The notes under the pieces were generated by a model that was not told where the DNA came from, did no database searches, and saw only the letters and a list, made by a program, of their open reading frames with translations. Positions 1-8,860 of a DNA stretch of 22,666 bases are shown here, piece after piece. Position 1 is the stretch's first letter. Each line of letters starts with the position of its first letter. The stretch is from assembly GCA_025352485.1 (NCBI GenBank), contig JANXTJ010000246.1:1-22666 (forward strand), given 5' to 3'. The position numbers and the translations under genes were made by a program. This stretch comes from Salinibacterium sp. (GTDB taxonomy: Bacteria; Actinomycetota; Actinomycetes; Actinomycetales; Microbacteriaceae).

Positions 1-26
1 CTGGTCTCCCCGACTTCGTTCTCTCC

Positions 27-47
27 CGAAGCCCAAATGTGGCTTCG
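27..47. terminator. Short inverted repeat upstream of the nucleoside transporter operon
   Basis: A perfect 7-bp inverted repeat (CGAAGCC at 27-33, GGCTTCG at 41-47) surrounds a 7-nt loop. No T-tract follows. It could be the terminator of a gene left of the window, or an operator, because it lies just upstream of the putative -10 box at 68-73. The first 80 bases show no other supportable gene. Confidence 0.3.
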
Positions 48-67
48 AACGGCGCAACGGCGCGCAT

Positions 68-73
68 TAGATT
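68..73 (+). promoter_or_regulatory. Putative -10 box for a leaderless transporter transcript
   Basis: TAGATT fits the actinobacterial TANNNT -10 consensus and sits 13 to 8 bases before the ATG at 81. No good Shine-Dalgarno sequence precedes that ATG. This is the geometry expected when transcription begins at or next to the start codon. No convincing -35 hexamer is visible. The same arrangement precedes the adenosine deaminase, PNP, nucleoside hydrolase and TRAM methyltransferase genes here. Confidence 0.4.
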
Positions 74-80
74 GGTGATT

Positions 81-1594
81 ATGAAGCTAGAACTTCGGGG
101 CATCACGAAGAGATTCGGAACGCTGGTCGCCAACGATCAGATCGACCTCGTGATCGAGCCCGGCGAGATCCACTGCCTGCTCGGTGAAAACGGCGCGGGC
201 AAATCCACTCTGATGAACGTGCTCTACGGGCTTTACCATGCCGACGAGGGCGAGATCCTGCTCGACGATGTCGTGCAACATTTCGCAGGCCCCGGTGATG
301 CCATGAGCGCCGGTATCGGAATGGTGCACCAGCACTTCATGCTCATCCCGGTCTTCACGGTCGCCGAGAACGTGATGCTCGGTCACGAGGACACCACCTT
401 TGGTGGCCGCCTCGACCTCGCGGGAGCTCGCCAGAAAGTGCGCGAGATTTCGACGCGCTTCGGCTTCGATGTCGACCCAGACGCCCTGGTCGACGACCTT
501 CCGGTCGGCGTGCAGCAGCGGGTGGAGATCATCAAGGCACTTTCGCGCAACGCGCAGGTGCTCGTCTTTGACGAGCCGACCGCCGTTCTGACCCCGCAAG
601 AGACCGACGAGCTAATGGAGATTATGCGCCAGCTCAAGGCCTCAGGCACCTCGATCGTTTTCATCACCCACAAACTGCGCGAAGTGCGCGAGGTAGCCGA
701 CCGCATCACGGTCATCCGCCTCGGCAAAGTCGTCGGCCAGGCCGACCCGAGCGCCACCAACGAAGACCTCGCCTCGATGATGGTGGGCCGCGCGGTCGAC
801 CTGACCGTCGACAAGGGGCCGGCGCGTCCGGGGCCGGTTGCTCTGGTGATCGAGAACCTCTCCGTGATCGACTCCCGAAATCAGATCGTGGTCAACAACG
901 TGAGTTTCGAGGTACACGAGGGCGAGGTGCTGGCCATCGCGGGCGTGCAGGGCAACGGGCAGACCGAACTCACCGAGGCGATCGTTGGCCTGCAGGCGCG
1001 GGTCACCGGCATGATTGCGCTCGATGGCAAGTCGTTACGAGGGTCGGTGCGCCACACGCTCGACGCTGGCGTCGGTTTCATTCCGGAAGACCGCCAAGAG
1101 GATGGTCTGGTGGCCGAGTTCACCATCGCCGAGAACCTCATGCTCGATCGTGCCAACACGGCACCCTTCGTCAAATTTGGCGCCCTGCAGTTGGGGTTCC
1201 TCGCCGAGTTCGCCGAAGAGAAGATTAAAGAATTTGACATCAGGGCACAGGGCATCACCACCCACGTGGGGCGTCTGTCCGGGGGCAACCAGCAGAAGGT
1301 GGTGCTGGCGCGTGAGCTCAGCCGTGACCTGCGGCTGTTCGTTGCCGCCCAGCCCACGAGAGGGCTCGACGTCGGCTCGATCGAATTCGTGCACAGCCGC
1401 ATCATTCGGGCTCGGGATGCCGGCGTGCCGGTCATCGTCGTCTCGACCGAACTCGATGAGGTCGTCGCTCTCGCCGACCGGATCGCCGTGATGTATCGCG
1501 GTTCGATCGTCGGAATTGTGCCAGGTGACACCCCCCGCGCAGTGCTCGGCCTGATGATGGCCGGCGAGCTGCCCGACTCCGTAAAGGCGGCGGC

Positions 1595-1598
<4 letters not shown>
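81..1598 (+). CDS. Nucleoside ABC transporter, duplicated ATP-binding subunit (YufO/NupO-like)
   Basis: This cytoplasmic ATPase would power import of nucleosides through the two membrane proteins encoded next. The 505-aa chain contains two ABC domains. In the first, the Walker A motif GENGAGKS is at residues 35-42, a degenerate signature LPVGVQQ at about 140-146 and the Walker B FDEPT near 163. In the second, the P-loop is degenerate (GVQGNGQT, about 288-295), while LSGGNQQ (about 399-405) and AAQPTRGLD (about 422-430) are intact. One canonical and one altered nucleotide site is normal for the RbsA/YufO class. The ATG at 81 is preferred over the in-frame ATG at 39 because homology begins at MKLELRGITKRFG and a -10-like box lies at the right distance. 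The stop overlaps the next start by 4 bp. The BMP-type binding lipoprotein usually paired with this family is not in view. Substrate assignment rests on family and on the cdd/deoA context. Confidence 0.9.
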
Positions 1599-2889
<1,291 letters not shown>

Positions 2890-2893
<4 letters not shown>

Positions 2894-4185
2894 CGACCAT
2901 CCACGACACCGCCCACGTCATTCCCTCTGCTGCACCGATCGTGCTGGAGCGCGCAGCGGTGCGCAACGCCAAGCCGCCGATCGCGCTCGGGATCTTTTCG
3001 ATCCTGGCCCTGGTGCTGTTCGGAGTAGGAGCGCGAACGGGTATCACGACCTTCCGGCTATCGACAGACACCGATGTGATTCAGCTGCCGCCGATTGAGG
3101 CGAACGTCGCCGTCGTCACGACCGTCGGCGTCGTGCTGCTTTTCGCCATGACGGTGATCTCCGCCGTGCTCTCCATCCGCGCGCGGAAGACCCCGCTCTG
3201 GCTGCTGGTGATCTTCGCCCTGGTCTTCGTCGTGGCCTTCCTCACTTGGGCCGCCGCCGGGGCGGCCATCCCCATTCCGGGGCTGCTCGTGGGCACTGTG
3301 GGGCTGAGCGTGCCGCTCATCTTCGGGGCACTCGGCGGGGTGATTTCAGAGCGGGTCGGCGTGGTCAACGTCGCCATCGAGGCCCAGCTCTTGGCCGGCG
3401 CATTTGTTTCAGCGGTCGTGGCATCGGTGACCCATCAGCCGGTCGCCGGCCTCCTCGCTGCCATCATTGCGGGGGTGCTCGTTTCGTTCGTGCTCGCCGC
3501 GTTTTCGATCAAGTACCTCGTCGATCAGGTCATCGTCGGAGTCGTGCTCAATGTGCTGGTCATCGGGCTGACGAGTTTTCTGTTCTCGAAGGTGCTCAGC
3601 GCCAACGCCGCCCTGCTCAACACCCCGCCGCGTTTTGCGAGGCTTCCCATCCCGCTGCTCGGCGAGATTCCGATTCTCGGGCCGGTACTGTTTCGCCAGA
3701 CGATCATTGTTTACCTGATGTACATCGCCGTAGCGGTCGTCTGGTTCGGCCTATTCAAGACCCGCTGGGGCCTGCGGCTGCGCGCCGTGGGGGAGCACCC
3801 GCAGGCCGCAGACACCGTCGGCATCAACGTCAACCGCACGCGATTCTGGAACGTGTCGCTGGCCGGCGCGATTGCCGGGCTCGGCGGGGCCTACTTCACC
3901 CTCGGATCCGTCGGCGCATTCAATAAGGAGATGACGGCTGGCGCGGGCTTCATCGCCCTCGCCGCGGTGATCTTCGGTCGCTGGGACCCGTTGCGCGCCA
4001 CCCTGGCCGCGCTGCTCTTCGGTTTCGCGTCGAACCTGCAGAGCGTGCTCAGCATTATCGGGTCGCCGGTTCCGAGCGAGTTCATGCTCATGTTGCCCTA
4101 TCTGGTCACGATCTTTGCGGTCGCCGGGCTGGTCGGGCAGGTGCGCGGACCCGCCGCATCTGGCAAGCCGTATATCAAGTCATGA
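2890..4185 (+). CDS. Nucleoside ABC transporter permease 2 (BPD_transp_2 family)
   Basis: This 431-aa membrane protein is the partner permease. It starts at a GTG overlapping the stop of permease 1 (GTGA), with a purine-rich stretch upstream. Extra hydrophobic segments precede the conserved core, at about 31-50, 75-95 and 103-125. The core begins near residue 135 and carries VNVAIEAQLLAGA at about 159-171, the counterpart of the family's LNIGLEGxMLxGA motif. The coupling motif AVGEHPQAADTVGIN is at 299-313. The two permeases are paralogous, as expected for a heterodimeric channel. The stop overlaps the cytidine deaminase ATG by 4 bp, tying import directly to catabolism. Confidence 0.88.
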
Positions 4186-4604
4186 GTGTGCAGCATCAGA
4201 TGACCCCGGCCGGCTGGGATGCGCTGCGCGCGGTGGCAAAAGAGGCGCTCACCCATGCATACGTTCCCTATTCGCACTTCCCGGTCGGGGTGGCGGCCAT
4301 CGTCGACGACGGCCGCATCATTTCGGGCACGAACGTGGAAAACGCGTCATATGGCCTCACGCTCTGCGCCGAATGTGCCCTCGTTTCGAGCCTGCACATG
4401 ACGGGCGGCGGCAAGCTCGTCGCCTTCACCTGCGTCGATGGCCACGGTAACGCGCTAATGCCCTGCGGCCGATGTCGGCAGCTTCTCTACGAACATTCTG
4501 CCGAAGGCATGTTGCTGGAGACGGTGAGCGGAATCAAGACGATCGACGAGGTCATCCCCGACGCGTTCGGGCCGCGCACCCTCGAGGCATACCACGCTGA
4601 ATAA
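4182..4604 (+). CDS. cdd: Cytidine deaminase, tetrameric type
   Basis: This enzyme hydrolytically deaminates cytidine and deoxycytidine to uridine and deoxyuridine in the cytoplasm. The 140-aa length matches the small homotetrameric class. Zinc ligands are read as C62 (in CAEC), C95 and C98 (in PCGRC), with E64 as the proton-shuttling glutamate. The substrate loop NVENASYG is at about 51-58. The residue after the catalytic Glu-adjacent position is Cys (CAEC) rather than the CAER of Bacillus subtilis, a form also found in mycobacteria. The gene overlaps the permease stop by 4 bp. Its TAA overlaps the AAGGAG ribosome binding site of deoA. Confidence 0.95.
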   Translation: MSVQHQMTPAGWDALRAVAKEALTHAYVPYSHFPVGVAAIVDDGRIISGTNVENASYGLTLCAECALVSSLHMTGGGKLVAFTCVDGHGNALMPCGRCRQLLYEHSAEGMLLETVSGIKTIDEVIPDAFGPRTLEAYHAE

Positions 4605-4608
4605 GGAG
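4603..4608 (+). promoter_or_regulatory. Shine-Dalgarno site of deoA
   Basis: AAGGAG lies 4 bases before the ATG at 4613 and shares two bases with the cdd TAA stop. It is one of the clearest ribosome binding sites in the window. It fixes the deoA start and shows that internal operon genes use classical leaders, unlike the operon-leading genes. Confidence 0.8.
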
Positions 4609-4612
4609 CACC

Positions 4613-5908
4613 ATGGCCGTTGAAGCCTTCGACGTCGTCGACCTCATCCGCACCAAGCGCGACCGGGGGGTGCTGTCGACGCCCCAGATCAACTGGCTGA
4701 TCGATGCATACACGCGTGGCTACGTCGCCGACGAGCAGATGGCGGCGATGACCATGGCGATCTACCTCAACGGCATGCAGCGCGCCGAGATTCGAGACCT
4801 CACCCTCGCGATGATCGCCAGCGGCGAGACGCTGAGCTTCGCGGGCCTCGGCAAACCCACCACAGACAAGCACTCCACCGGCGGGGTTGGTGACAAGATC
4901 ACCCTGCCGCTCGCGCCACTCGTGGCCTCCTTCGGCGTGGCCGTGCCGCAGCTATCGGGGCGCGGGTTGGGCCACACCGGGGGCACTCTCGACAAGCTGG
5001 AGAGCATCCCGGGCTGGCGGGCAGCCCTGAGCAACGACGAGTTTTACGCACAACTGCGCTCCGTCGGCGCCGTGGTGTGTGCCGCCGGCTCCGGCCTCGC
5101 CCCGGCAGACGGCAAGCTCTACGCCCTGCGCGACATCACGGGAACGGTCGAAGCGATACCGCTCATCGCGTCATCCATCATGAGCAAGAAGATCGCCGAG
5201 GGCACTTCCGCCCTAGTGCTTGACGTCAAGTTTGGCTCAGGCGCTTTCATGCAAGACCCTGCCCGCAGTCGCGAGCTTGCCGAGACCATGGTGCAACTGG
5301 GCACGGATGCCGGGGTGCGCACCGTCGCGCTCCTCACCAACATGAACGTGCCGCTGGGCCTCGCGATCGGAAACGCCAACGAGGTTCGCGAATCTGTCGA
5401 GGTGCTCGCTGGTGGCGGGCCGGCGGATGTGGTGGCCCTCACCGTCGCCCTGGCCAGGGAGATGCTGGCGCTTGCCGGGCGCCCCGACGTCGACGTGGAA
5501 GCGGCGCTGACCAACGGGCAGGCCATGGACACCTGGCGAAAGATGATCTCGGCGCAGGGTGGCGACCCCGATGCTGCCCTGCCGACGGCGCGCGAACGGC
5601 ACGTCGTCACCGCAGACCGCGACGGGGTACTCGTTGCCCAGCAGGCGCTGCCGTTCGGCATAGCGGCCTGGCGCCTGGGTGCCGGTCGGGCGCGAAAGCA
5701 AGACCCCGTGCAGCACGGCGCCGGGATCGACCTGCACGCCAAACCCGGCGACACCGTCAGGGCGGGGCAGCCGCTGTTCACGATGCACACCGATGATGGT
5801 GCGCGTTTCGAGCGGGCGCTGACGGCGCTAGAGGGCAGCTACCGGATCGGCAACGCGGGCGAGGCGATCGAGAATGGCGGGCCGCTGATCGCGGCCCGAA
5901 TCGAGTAG
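4613..5908 (+). CDS. deoA: Thymidine phosphorylase (pyrimidine-nucleoside phosphorylase family)
   Basis: This enzyme splits thymidine or deoxyuridine, and possibly uridine, with phosphate to give the free base and (deoxy)ribose-1-phosphate. The 431-aa protein has the family's alpha domain, the phosphate-binding segment KHSTGGVGDK (86-95) and the signature SGRGLGHTGGTLDKLE (115-130). The C-terminal part has the barrel-sandwich domain with the KPGDTVRAGQPLF segment. It is the last gene of the uptake/salvage operon, directly after cdd. Cytidine to uridine to uracil plus sugar phosphate is therefore a coherent route. Sequence alone does not decide between strict thymidine phosphorylase (deoA) and broader pyrimidine phosphorylase (pdp). 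Confidence 0.93.
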   Translation: MAVEAFDVVDLIRTKRDRGVLSTPQINWLIDAYTRGYVADEQMAAMTMAIYLNGMQRAEIRDLTLAMIASGETLSFAGLGKPTTDKHSTGGVGDKITLPLAPLVASFGVAVPQLSGRGLGHTGGTLDKLESIPGWRAALSNDEFYAQLRSVGAVVCAAGSGLAPADGKLYALRDITGTVEAIPLIASSIMSKKIAEGTSALVLDVKFGSGAFMQDPARSRELAETMVQLGTDAGVRTVALLTNMNVPLGLAIGNANEVRESVEVLAGGGPADVVALTVALAREMLALAGRPDVDVEAALTNGQAMDTWRKMISAQGGDPDAALPTARERHVVTADRDGVLVAQQALPFGIAAWRLGAGRARKQDPVQHGAGIDLHAKPGDTVRAGQPLFTMHTDDGARFERALTALEGSYRIGNAGEAIENGGPLIAARIE

Positions 5909-5913
5909 CGGCT

Positions 5914-5930
5914 GGCCGCTTTTTGCGGCC
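5914..5930. terminator. Bidirectional hairpin between deoA and the nucleoside hydrolase gene
   Basis: A perfect 6-bp GC stem (GGCCGC at 5914-5919, GCGGCC at 5925-5930) closes a TTTTT loop. It lies 5 bases after the deoA stop and 15 bases beyond the stop of the convergent hydrolase gene. No downstream U-run is present on either strand, so termination efficiency is uncertain, but the convergent position supports the call. Confidence 0.5.
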
Positions 5931-5945
5931 CGCATTGATCAGCAG

Positions 5946-6893
5946 CTATGGCGCCGGGTCGCCGATGCGCTCCAGCGCGTCAACGACGAGCCCCCAGAAC
6001 TTGGCGTTGTCGAGGTTGCGCGCGACCTGGGTGGTGCAGTGCGGCGGGGCCGGTGCGCGGAAGTCGGCCACGGTCATCCCGAGCGTCAGCGACCCGGTGA
6101 GCTCGATATTCAGCGGCACCCGCACCACCTCCATGACGGTCGGGTCGATAACGAAAGCCACGGCGCAGGGATCGTGCACGGGCGGGGCGTCGAACCCCTG
6201 CTGGTCTTTGTAGGTCTCGCCGAAGAACGTCAGCAGCTCGCCCACAAACCGCGCGGGCCCCGTGCCGACGGCCGCGATCGCCGCGGCGACCTCAGGGGTA
6301 GCGAGGGCCTGATGGGTGAGGTCGAGGCCGACCATGGTGAGCGGCCACGACTCGTTGAAGACGATGTGCGCAGCCTCGGGGTCGATGACGATATTGAACT
6401 CGCTCGTCGCGCTCCAGTTGCCGACGTTGACGCCGCCGCCCATCAGCACGACCTGCTTGACCCGCGAGGCGATGCGCGGCTCCTTGCGAACCGCGAGAGC
6501 GATGTTAGTCAGGGCGCCGGTGGGCACGAGCGTGATCTCGCCGGGCTCAGCGGCCATGATCGTGTCGATGATGAAATCGACCGCATGTCGGGGGTCGAGC
6601 TCGATCATCGGCTCGGGCAGCACGGGGCCGTCGAGCCCCGACTCGCCGTGGATGGCGTCTGCCACCTCGATCTCGCGCACCAGCGGCCGGTGCGCCCCGC
6701 GGGCAAAGGGCACGCCGGTGATACCCGCCACCCGAGCCACCGAGAGTGCGTTACGGGTGACCTTCTCGATGGTCTGGTTACCCATCACCGTGGTGACCCC
6801 GACGAGCTCGATCTCGGGGCTACCCCAGGCCAGGAGGAGGGCGATCGCATCGTCGTGACCGGGGTCGCAGTCGAGGATGATTTTTGTGGGCAC
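5946..6893 (-). CDS. Ribonucleoside hydrolase, inosine/uridine-preferring family (RihA/RihB-like)
   Basis: This enzyme hydrolyses the N-glycosidic bond of ribonucleosides to base plus ribose, without phosphate. The 315-aa chain begins with the calcium-binding motif DCDPGHDDAIA (residues 8-18, with D10, D14 and D15). It has IHGESGLDG (81-89), the TGALTN loop (125-130), SEFN (164-167) and the active-site HDPC (240-243). The HGESGLDG and HDPC segments resemble the pyrimidine-preferring RihA/RihB branch, so cytidine/uridine is the best guess. The start is the GTG at 6893. No Shine-Dalgarno is seen, but TAGCCT lies at -12 to -7, consistent with a leaderless message. It is divergent from add across 44 bp and convergent with deoA. 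Confidence 0.9.
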   Translation of the reverse strand: MPTKIILDCDPGHDDAIALLLAWGSPEIELVGVTTVMGNQTIEKVTRNALSVARVAGITGVPFARGAHRPLVREIEVADAIHGESGLDGPVLPEPMIELDPRHAVDFIIDTIMAAEPGEITLVPTGALTNIALAVRKEPRIASRVKQVVLMGGGVNVGNWSATSEFNIVIDPEAAHIVFNESWPLTMVGLDLTHQALATPEVAAAIAAVGTGPARFVGELLTFFGETYKDQQGFDAPPVHDPCAVAFVIDPTVMEVVRVPLNIELTGSLTLGMTVADFRAPAPPHCTTQVARNLDNAKFWGLVVDALERIGDPAP

Positions 6894-6899
6894 GCTTAG

Positions 6900-6905
6900 A
6901 GGCTA
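6900..6905 (-). promoter_or_regulatory. Putative -10 box of the nucleoside hydrolase gene
   Basis: On the minus strand TAGCCT occupies -12 to -7 relative to the GTG start at 6893 and fits TANNNT. No SD-like sequence lies between it and the start, so a leaderless transcript is inferred. No good -35 element was recognised. Confidence 0.4.
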
Positions 6906-6924
6906 GTGGTCAGAATGCAGCAGA

Positions 6925-6930
6925 TAGATT
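6925..6930 (+). promoter_or_regulatory. Putative -10 box of the adenosine deaminase operon
   Basis: TAGATT lies 13 to 8 bases before the ATG at 6938, the same hexamer and spacing as the box at 68-73. The two divergent -10 boxes of this 44-bp gap are only 19 bases apart, so the promoters probably compete or share one regulator. No recognisable palindrome marks the operator. Confidence 0.4.
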
Positions 6931-6937
6931 TAGCAGC

Positions 6938-8053
6938 ATGAACGCCGCTGTCGACAATTACCTCATGCCCGGCGGGGGCGCGAACATCACCGCGCTTCCC
7001 AAGATTTCACTGCACGACCACCTCGACGGGGGCCTACGCCCGCAGACCATCCTCGAGCTGGCAGGCGCGGCAGGCGTCGCGCTTCCCGCGCACGACCCTG
7101 ACGGTCTCGCCGACTGGTTCAATGAAAAAAAAGACTCGCTCGTCGAGTACCTCAAGACCTTCGACCTGACGACGGCCGTCATGCAGACCGAAGAAAACCT
7201 CCAGCGCATCGCCCGTGAATTCGTGCAGGATCTCGGCGCCGACGGCGTCATCTACGGCGAGATTCGCTGGGCTCCCGAGCAGCACCTCGTGCATGGGCTC
7301 ACCCTCGACCAGGCCGTTGAGGCGGTGCAGGACGGCATCGAGGCCGGCATCAGCGACGTGCGGGCCGGCGGCGGCGACATCCGGATCGGCCAGCTCGTGA
7401 GCGCGATGCGTCACCTCGACCGCGGGCTCGAGATCGCCGAGCTTGCGGTGCGACACCGAGGCCGCGGCGTCGTGGGCTTCGATATCGCTGGCCCTGAAGC
7501 CGGATTCCCGGCGAGCCGGATGCGCGAGGCCTTCGACTACCTGGCGAACAACTTCATGCCCCGCACCGTGCACGCGGGGGAGGCCGACGGCATCCAGAGC
7601 ATCATCGGCGCTTTGGTCGATGGTCGCGCCCTGCGCCTCGGCCACGGCGTGCGTCTCGCCGAGGACATCGAGGTGTCGCGCGAGGACGACGAGAACACTT
7701 ACGTCATGCTCGGGCCGGTCGCGCAGTGGGTCAAGGATCGCGAGATTGCGCTCGAGCTGAGCCCGACCTCCAACGTCGACACCCGATCGTTCGAGCAGTG
7801 GGGTGACGAGCTCATCGACCACCCCTTCGACCTGCTCTACCAGCTCGGCTTCCGCGTTACCGTCAACACCGATAACCGGCTGATGAGTCGCACCTCGCTC
7901 AGCCGTGAGCTGTTCGTGCTCGCGGAAACCTTCGGTTACGACCTGAGCGACCTGGCGGTATTCCAGCTGAACGCCGCCGCGTCGACGTTCCTGCCGCTGG
8001 AAGAGCGCGAAGACCTCGCCGACCTGATCACTGCGGGGTTCGAGAACGCGTGA
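6938..8053 (+). CDS. add: Adenosine deaminase
   Basis: This zinc enzyme converts adenosine and deoxyadenosine to inosine and deoxyinosine, feeding the PNP encoded nearby. The 371-aa protein has the metal motif HDH (H26, H28), HAGE with H212 and catalytic E215, GHG with H236, and TDN with zinc ligand D312. TDN in place of the more usual TDD is the form seen in other actinobacterial adenosine deaminases. The ATG at 6938 is preferred over the in-frame start at 6884, which would overlap the divergent hydrolase gene. A TANNNT box also sits immediately upstream. The stop overlaps the PTS IIA start by 4 bp, so add leads a three-gene operon. Confidence 0.94.
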   Translation: MNAAVDNYLMPGGGANITALPKISLHDHLDGGLRPQTILELAGAAGVALPAHDPDGLADWFNEKKDSLVEYLKTFDLTTAVMQTEENLQRIAREFVQDLGADGVIYGEIRWAPEQHLVHGLTLDQAVEAVQDGIEAGISDVRAGGGDIRIGQLVSAMRHLDRGLEIAELAVRHRGRGVVGFDIAGPEAGFPASRMREAFDYLANNFMPRTVHAGEADGIQSIIGALVDGRALRLGHGVRLAEDIEVSREDDENTYVMLGPVAQWVKDREIALELSPTSNVDTRSFEQWGDELIDHPFDLLYQLGFRVTVNTDNRLMSRTSLSRELFVLAETFGYDLSDLAVFQLNAAASTFLPLEEREDLADLITAGFENA

Positions 8054-8493
8054 GCCTTCCGCCGCTGCCCGAGAGTGCCATCGTGATCGGCGCCGAAGCC
8101 GCCGACTGGCGGGCCGCCGTGACACTGGCGGGCGACGCTCTGGCGCGCTCGGGCGCAGCGGCGCCCGAATACGCGCACGAGATGATCCGCATGATCGAGG
8201 AGCACGGCCCCTACGTCGTGATCGCTCCGGGGCTCGCGCTGGCACATGCCCGACCCGGCCCCGAGGTGCTCGCCGATGGGCTTTCCATCGTGACGCTGCA
8301 GACCCCGGTGAACTTCGGGCATCCGCATAATGACCCCGTGCGCGTTGTCCTCGGGCTGGCGATTATGAACGCCGCGGAGCACCTGGTCGCCGTCGCGGCG
8401 CTGGCCAACGTGTTCAATGACTCGCACGCCATCGATGAGCTCGCGGCCGCTTCATCCGCCGCCGAGGTGCGACAGATCATGGGCGCCGCATGA
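8050..8493 (+). CDS. PTS EIIA-like phosphocarrier (mannitol/fructose-ascorbate IIA type)
   Basis: This 147-aa soluble protein resembles PTS_EIIA_2 domains, which accept phosphate from HPr on a histidine and pass it to IIB. The phospho-histidine is read as H66 in the segment IAPGLALAHARPG (58-70), which looks most like UlaC/ascorbate-type IIA. The GTG start overlaps the add stop (GTGA), and the ATGA junction with the next gene indicates translational coupling. No membrane IIC is encoded within the window. Its position behind adenosine deaminase is unusual for a sugar transporter component. It may serve a IIC encoded elsewhere or act as a regulatory phosphocarrier; neither is shown by the sequence. 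Confidence 0.85.
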   Translation: MSLPPLPESAIVIGAEAADWRAAVTLAGDALARSGAAAPEYAHEMIRMIEEHGPYVVIAPGLALAHARPGPEVLADGLSIVTLQTPVNFGHPHNDPVRVVLGLAIMNAAEHLVAVAALANVFNDSHAIDELAAASSAAEVRQIMGAA

Positions 8494-8762
8494 AGATCGT
8501 GACCATTTGCGGGGCGGGAATCGGCAGTTCCGGAATCCTGAAGGTCAACGCCGAGCGGGTGCTGCGTTCTCTCGACATCGACGCGATCGTGGTTGCCGCC
8601 GACCTCGCTTCGGTCCGGGATGCCGCCGCCGACGCGCAGGTGATTCTCACGTCGGCAGAATTCGTCGATGCCATCGGCGCGACCTTCGCCGACGTGATCG
8701 TGGTGACCAACTACTTCGACACGGCCGAGCTCACCAGCAAGCTCAGGGCAGCCCTGGGTTAG
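8490..8762 (+). CDS. PTS EIIB-like protein (lactose/ascorbate IIB type)
   Basis: This 90-aa protein is a single IIB domain. The phosphorylated cysteine is C7 within the P-loop CGAGIGSS (7-14). The following ILKVNAERVL helix and alternating beta/alpha pattern resemble UlaB. It should receive phosphate from the adjacent IIA. Its start overlaps the IIA stop by 4 bp. The TAG stop lies inside the first copy of a GTTAGGGCGC repeat. As with IIA, no IIC partner is visible, so the transported substrate, if any, is unknown. Confidence 0.85.
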   Translation: MKIVTICGAGIGSSGILKVNAERVLRSLDIDAIVVAADLASVRDAAADAQVILTSAEFVDAIGATFADVIVVTNYFDTAELTSKLRAALG

Positions 8763-8860
8763 GGCGCGCCGGACTGGGGCGCTCTGATGGGAGCGCTCTG
8801 AACTGGGGGCGCTCTGAAGGGAGCGCTCTGGTTAGGGCGCTCTGGCTCTGGTTAGGGCGC
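8758..8860. repeat. GCGCTCTG / GTTAGGGCGC repeat patch spanning two convergent stop codons
   Basis: Five copies of GCGCTCTG begin at 8779, 8793, 8809, 8823 and 8837, with spacings of 14, 16, 14 and 14. Three copies of GTTAGGGCGC are at 8758, 8831 and 8851. A 30-bp unit (8777-8806) is repeated with few changes at 8807-8836. Each unit can fold as GGGCGCTC / GAGCGCTC with a 6-nt loop (8777-8784 with 8791-8798; 8807-8814 with 8821-8828). A further stem, GGGCGC/GCGCCC (8855-8860 with 8866-8871), lies in the mutase 3' end. The patch contains the stop codons of both the IIB gene and the mutase gene and is probably a bidirectional terminator that grew by duplication. Confidence 0.7.

Noticed and set aside
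39..80. Upstream in-frame ATG at 39 as the start of the ABC ATPase
   Set aside because: The extra 14 residues do not match the family, and the ATG at 81 has a correctly spaced -10-like box.
8758..8860. CRISPR-like array
   Set aside because: Repeats are short (8-10 bp), spacing is 14-16 bp and no cas genes are present. Hairpin-forming terminator repeats fit better.
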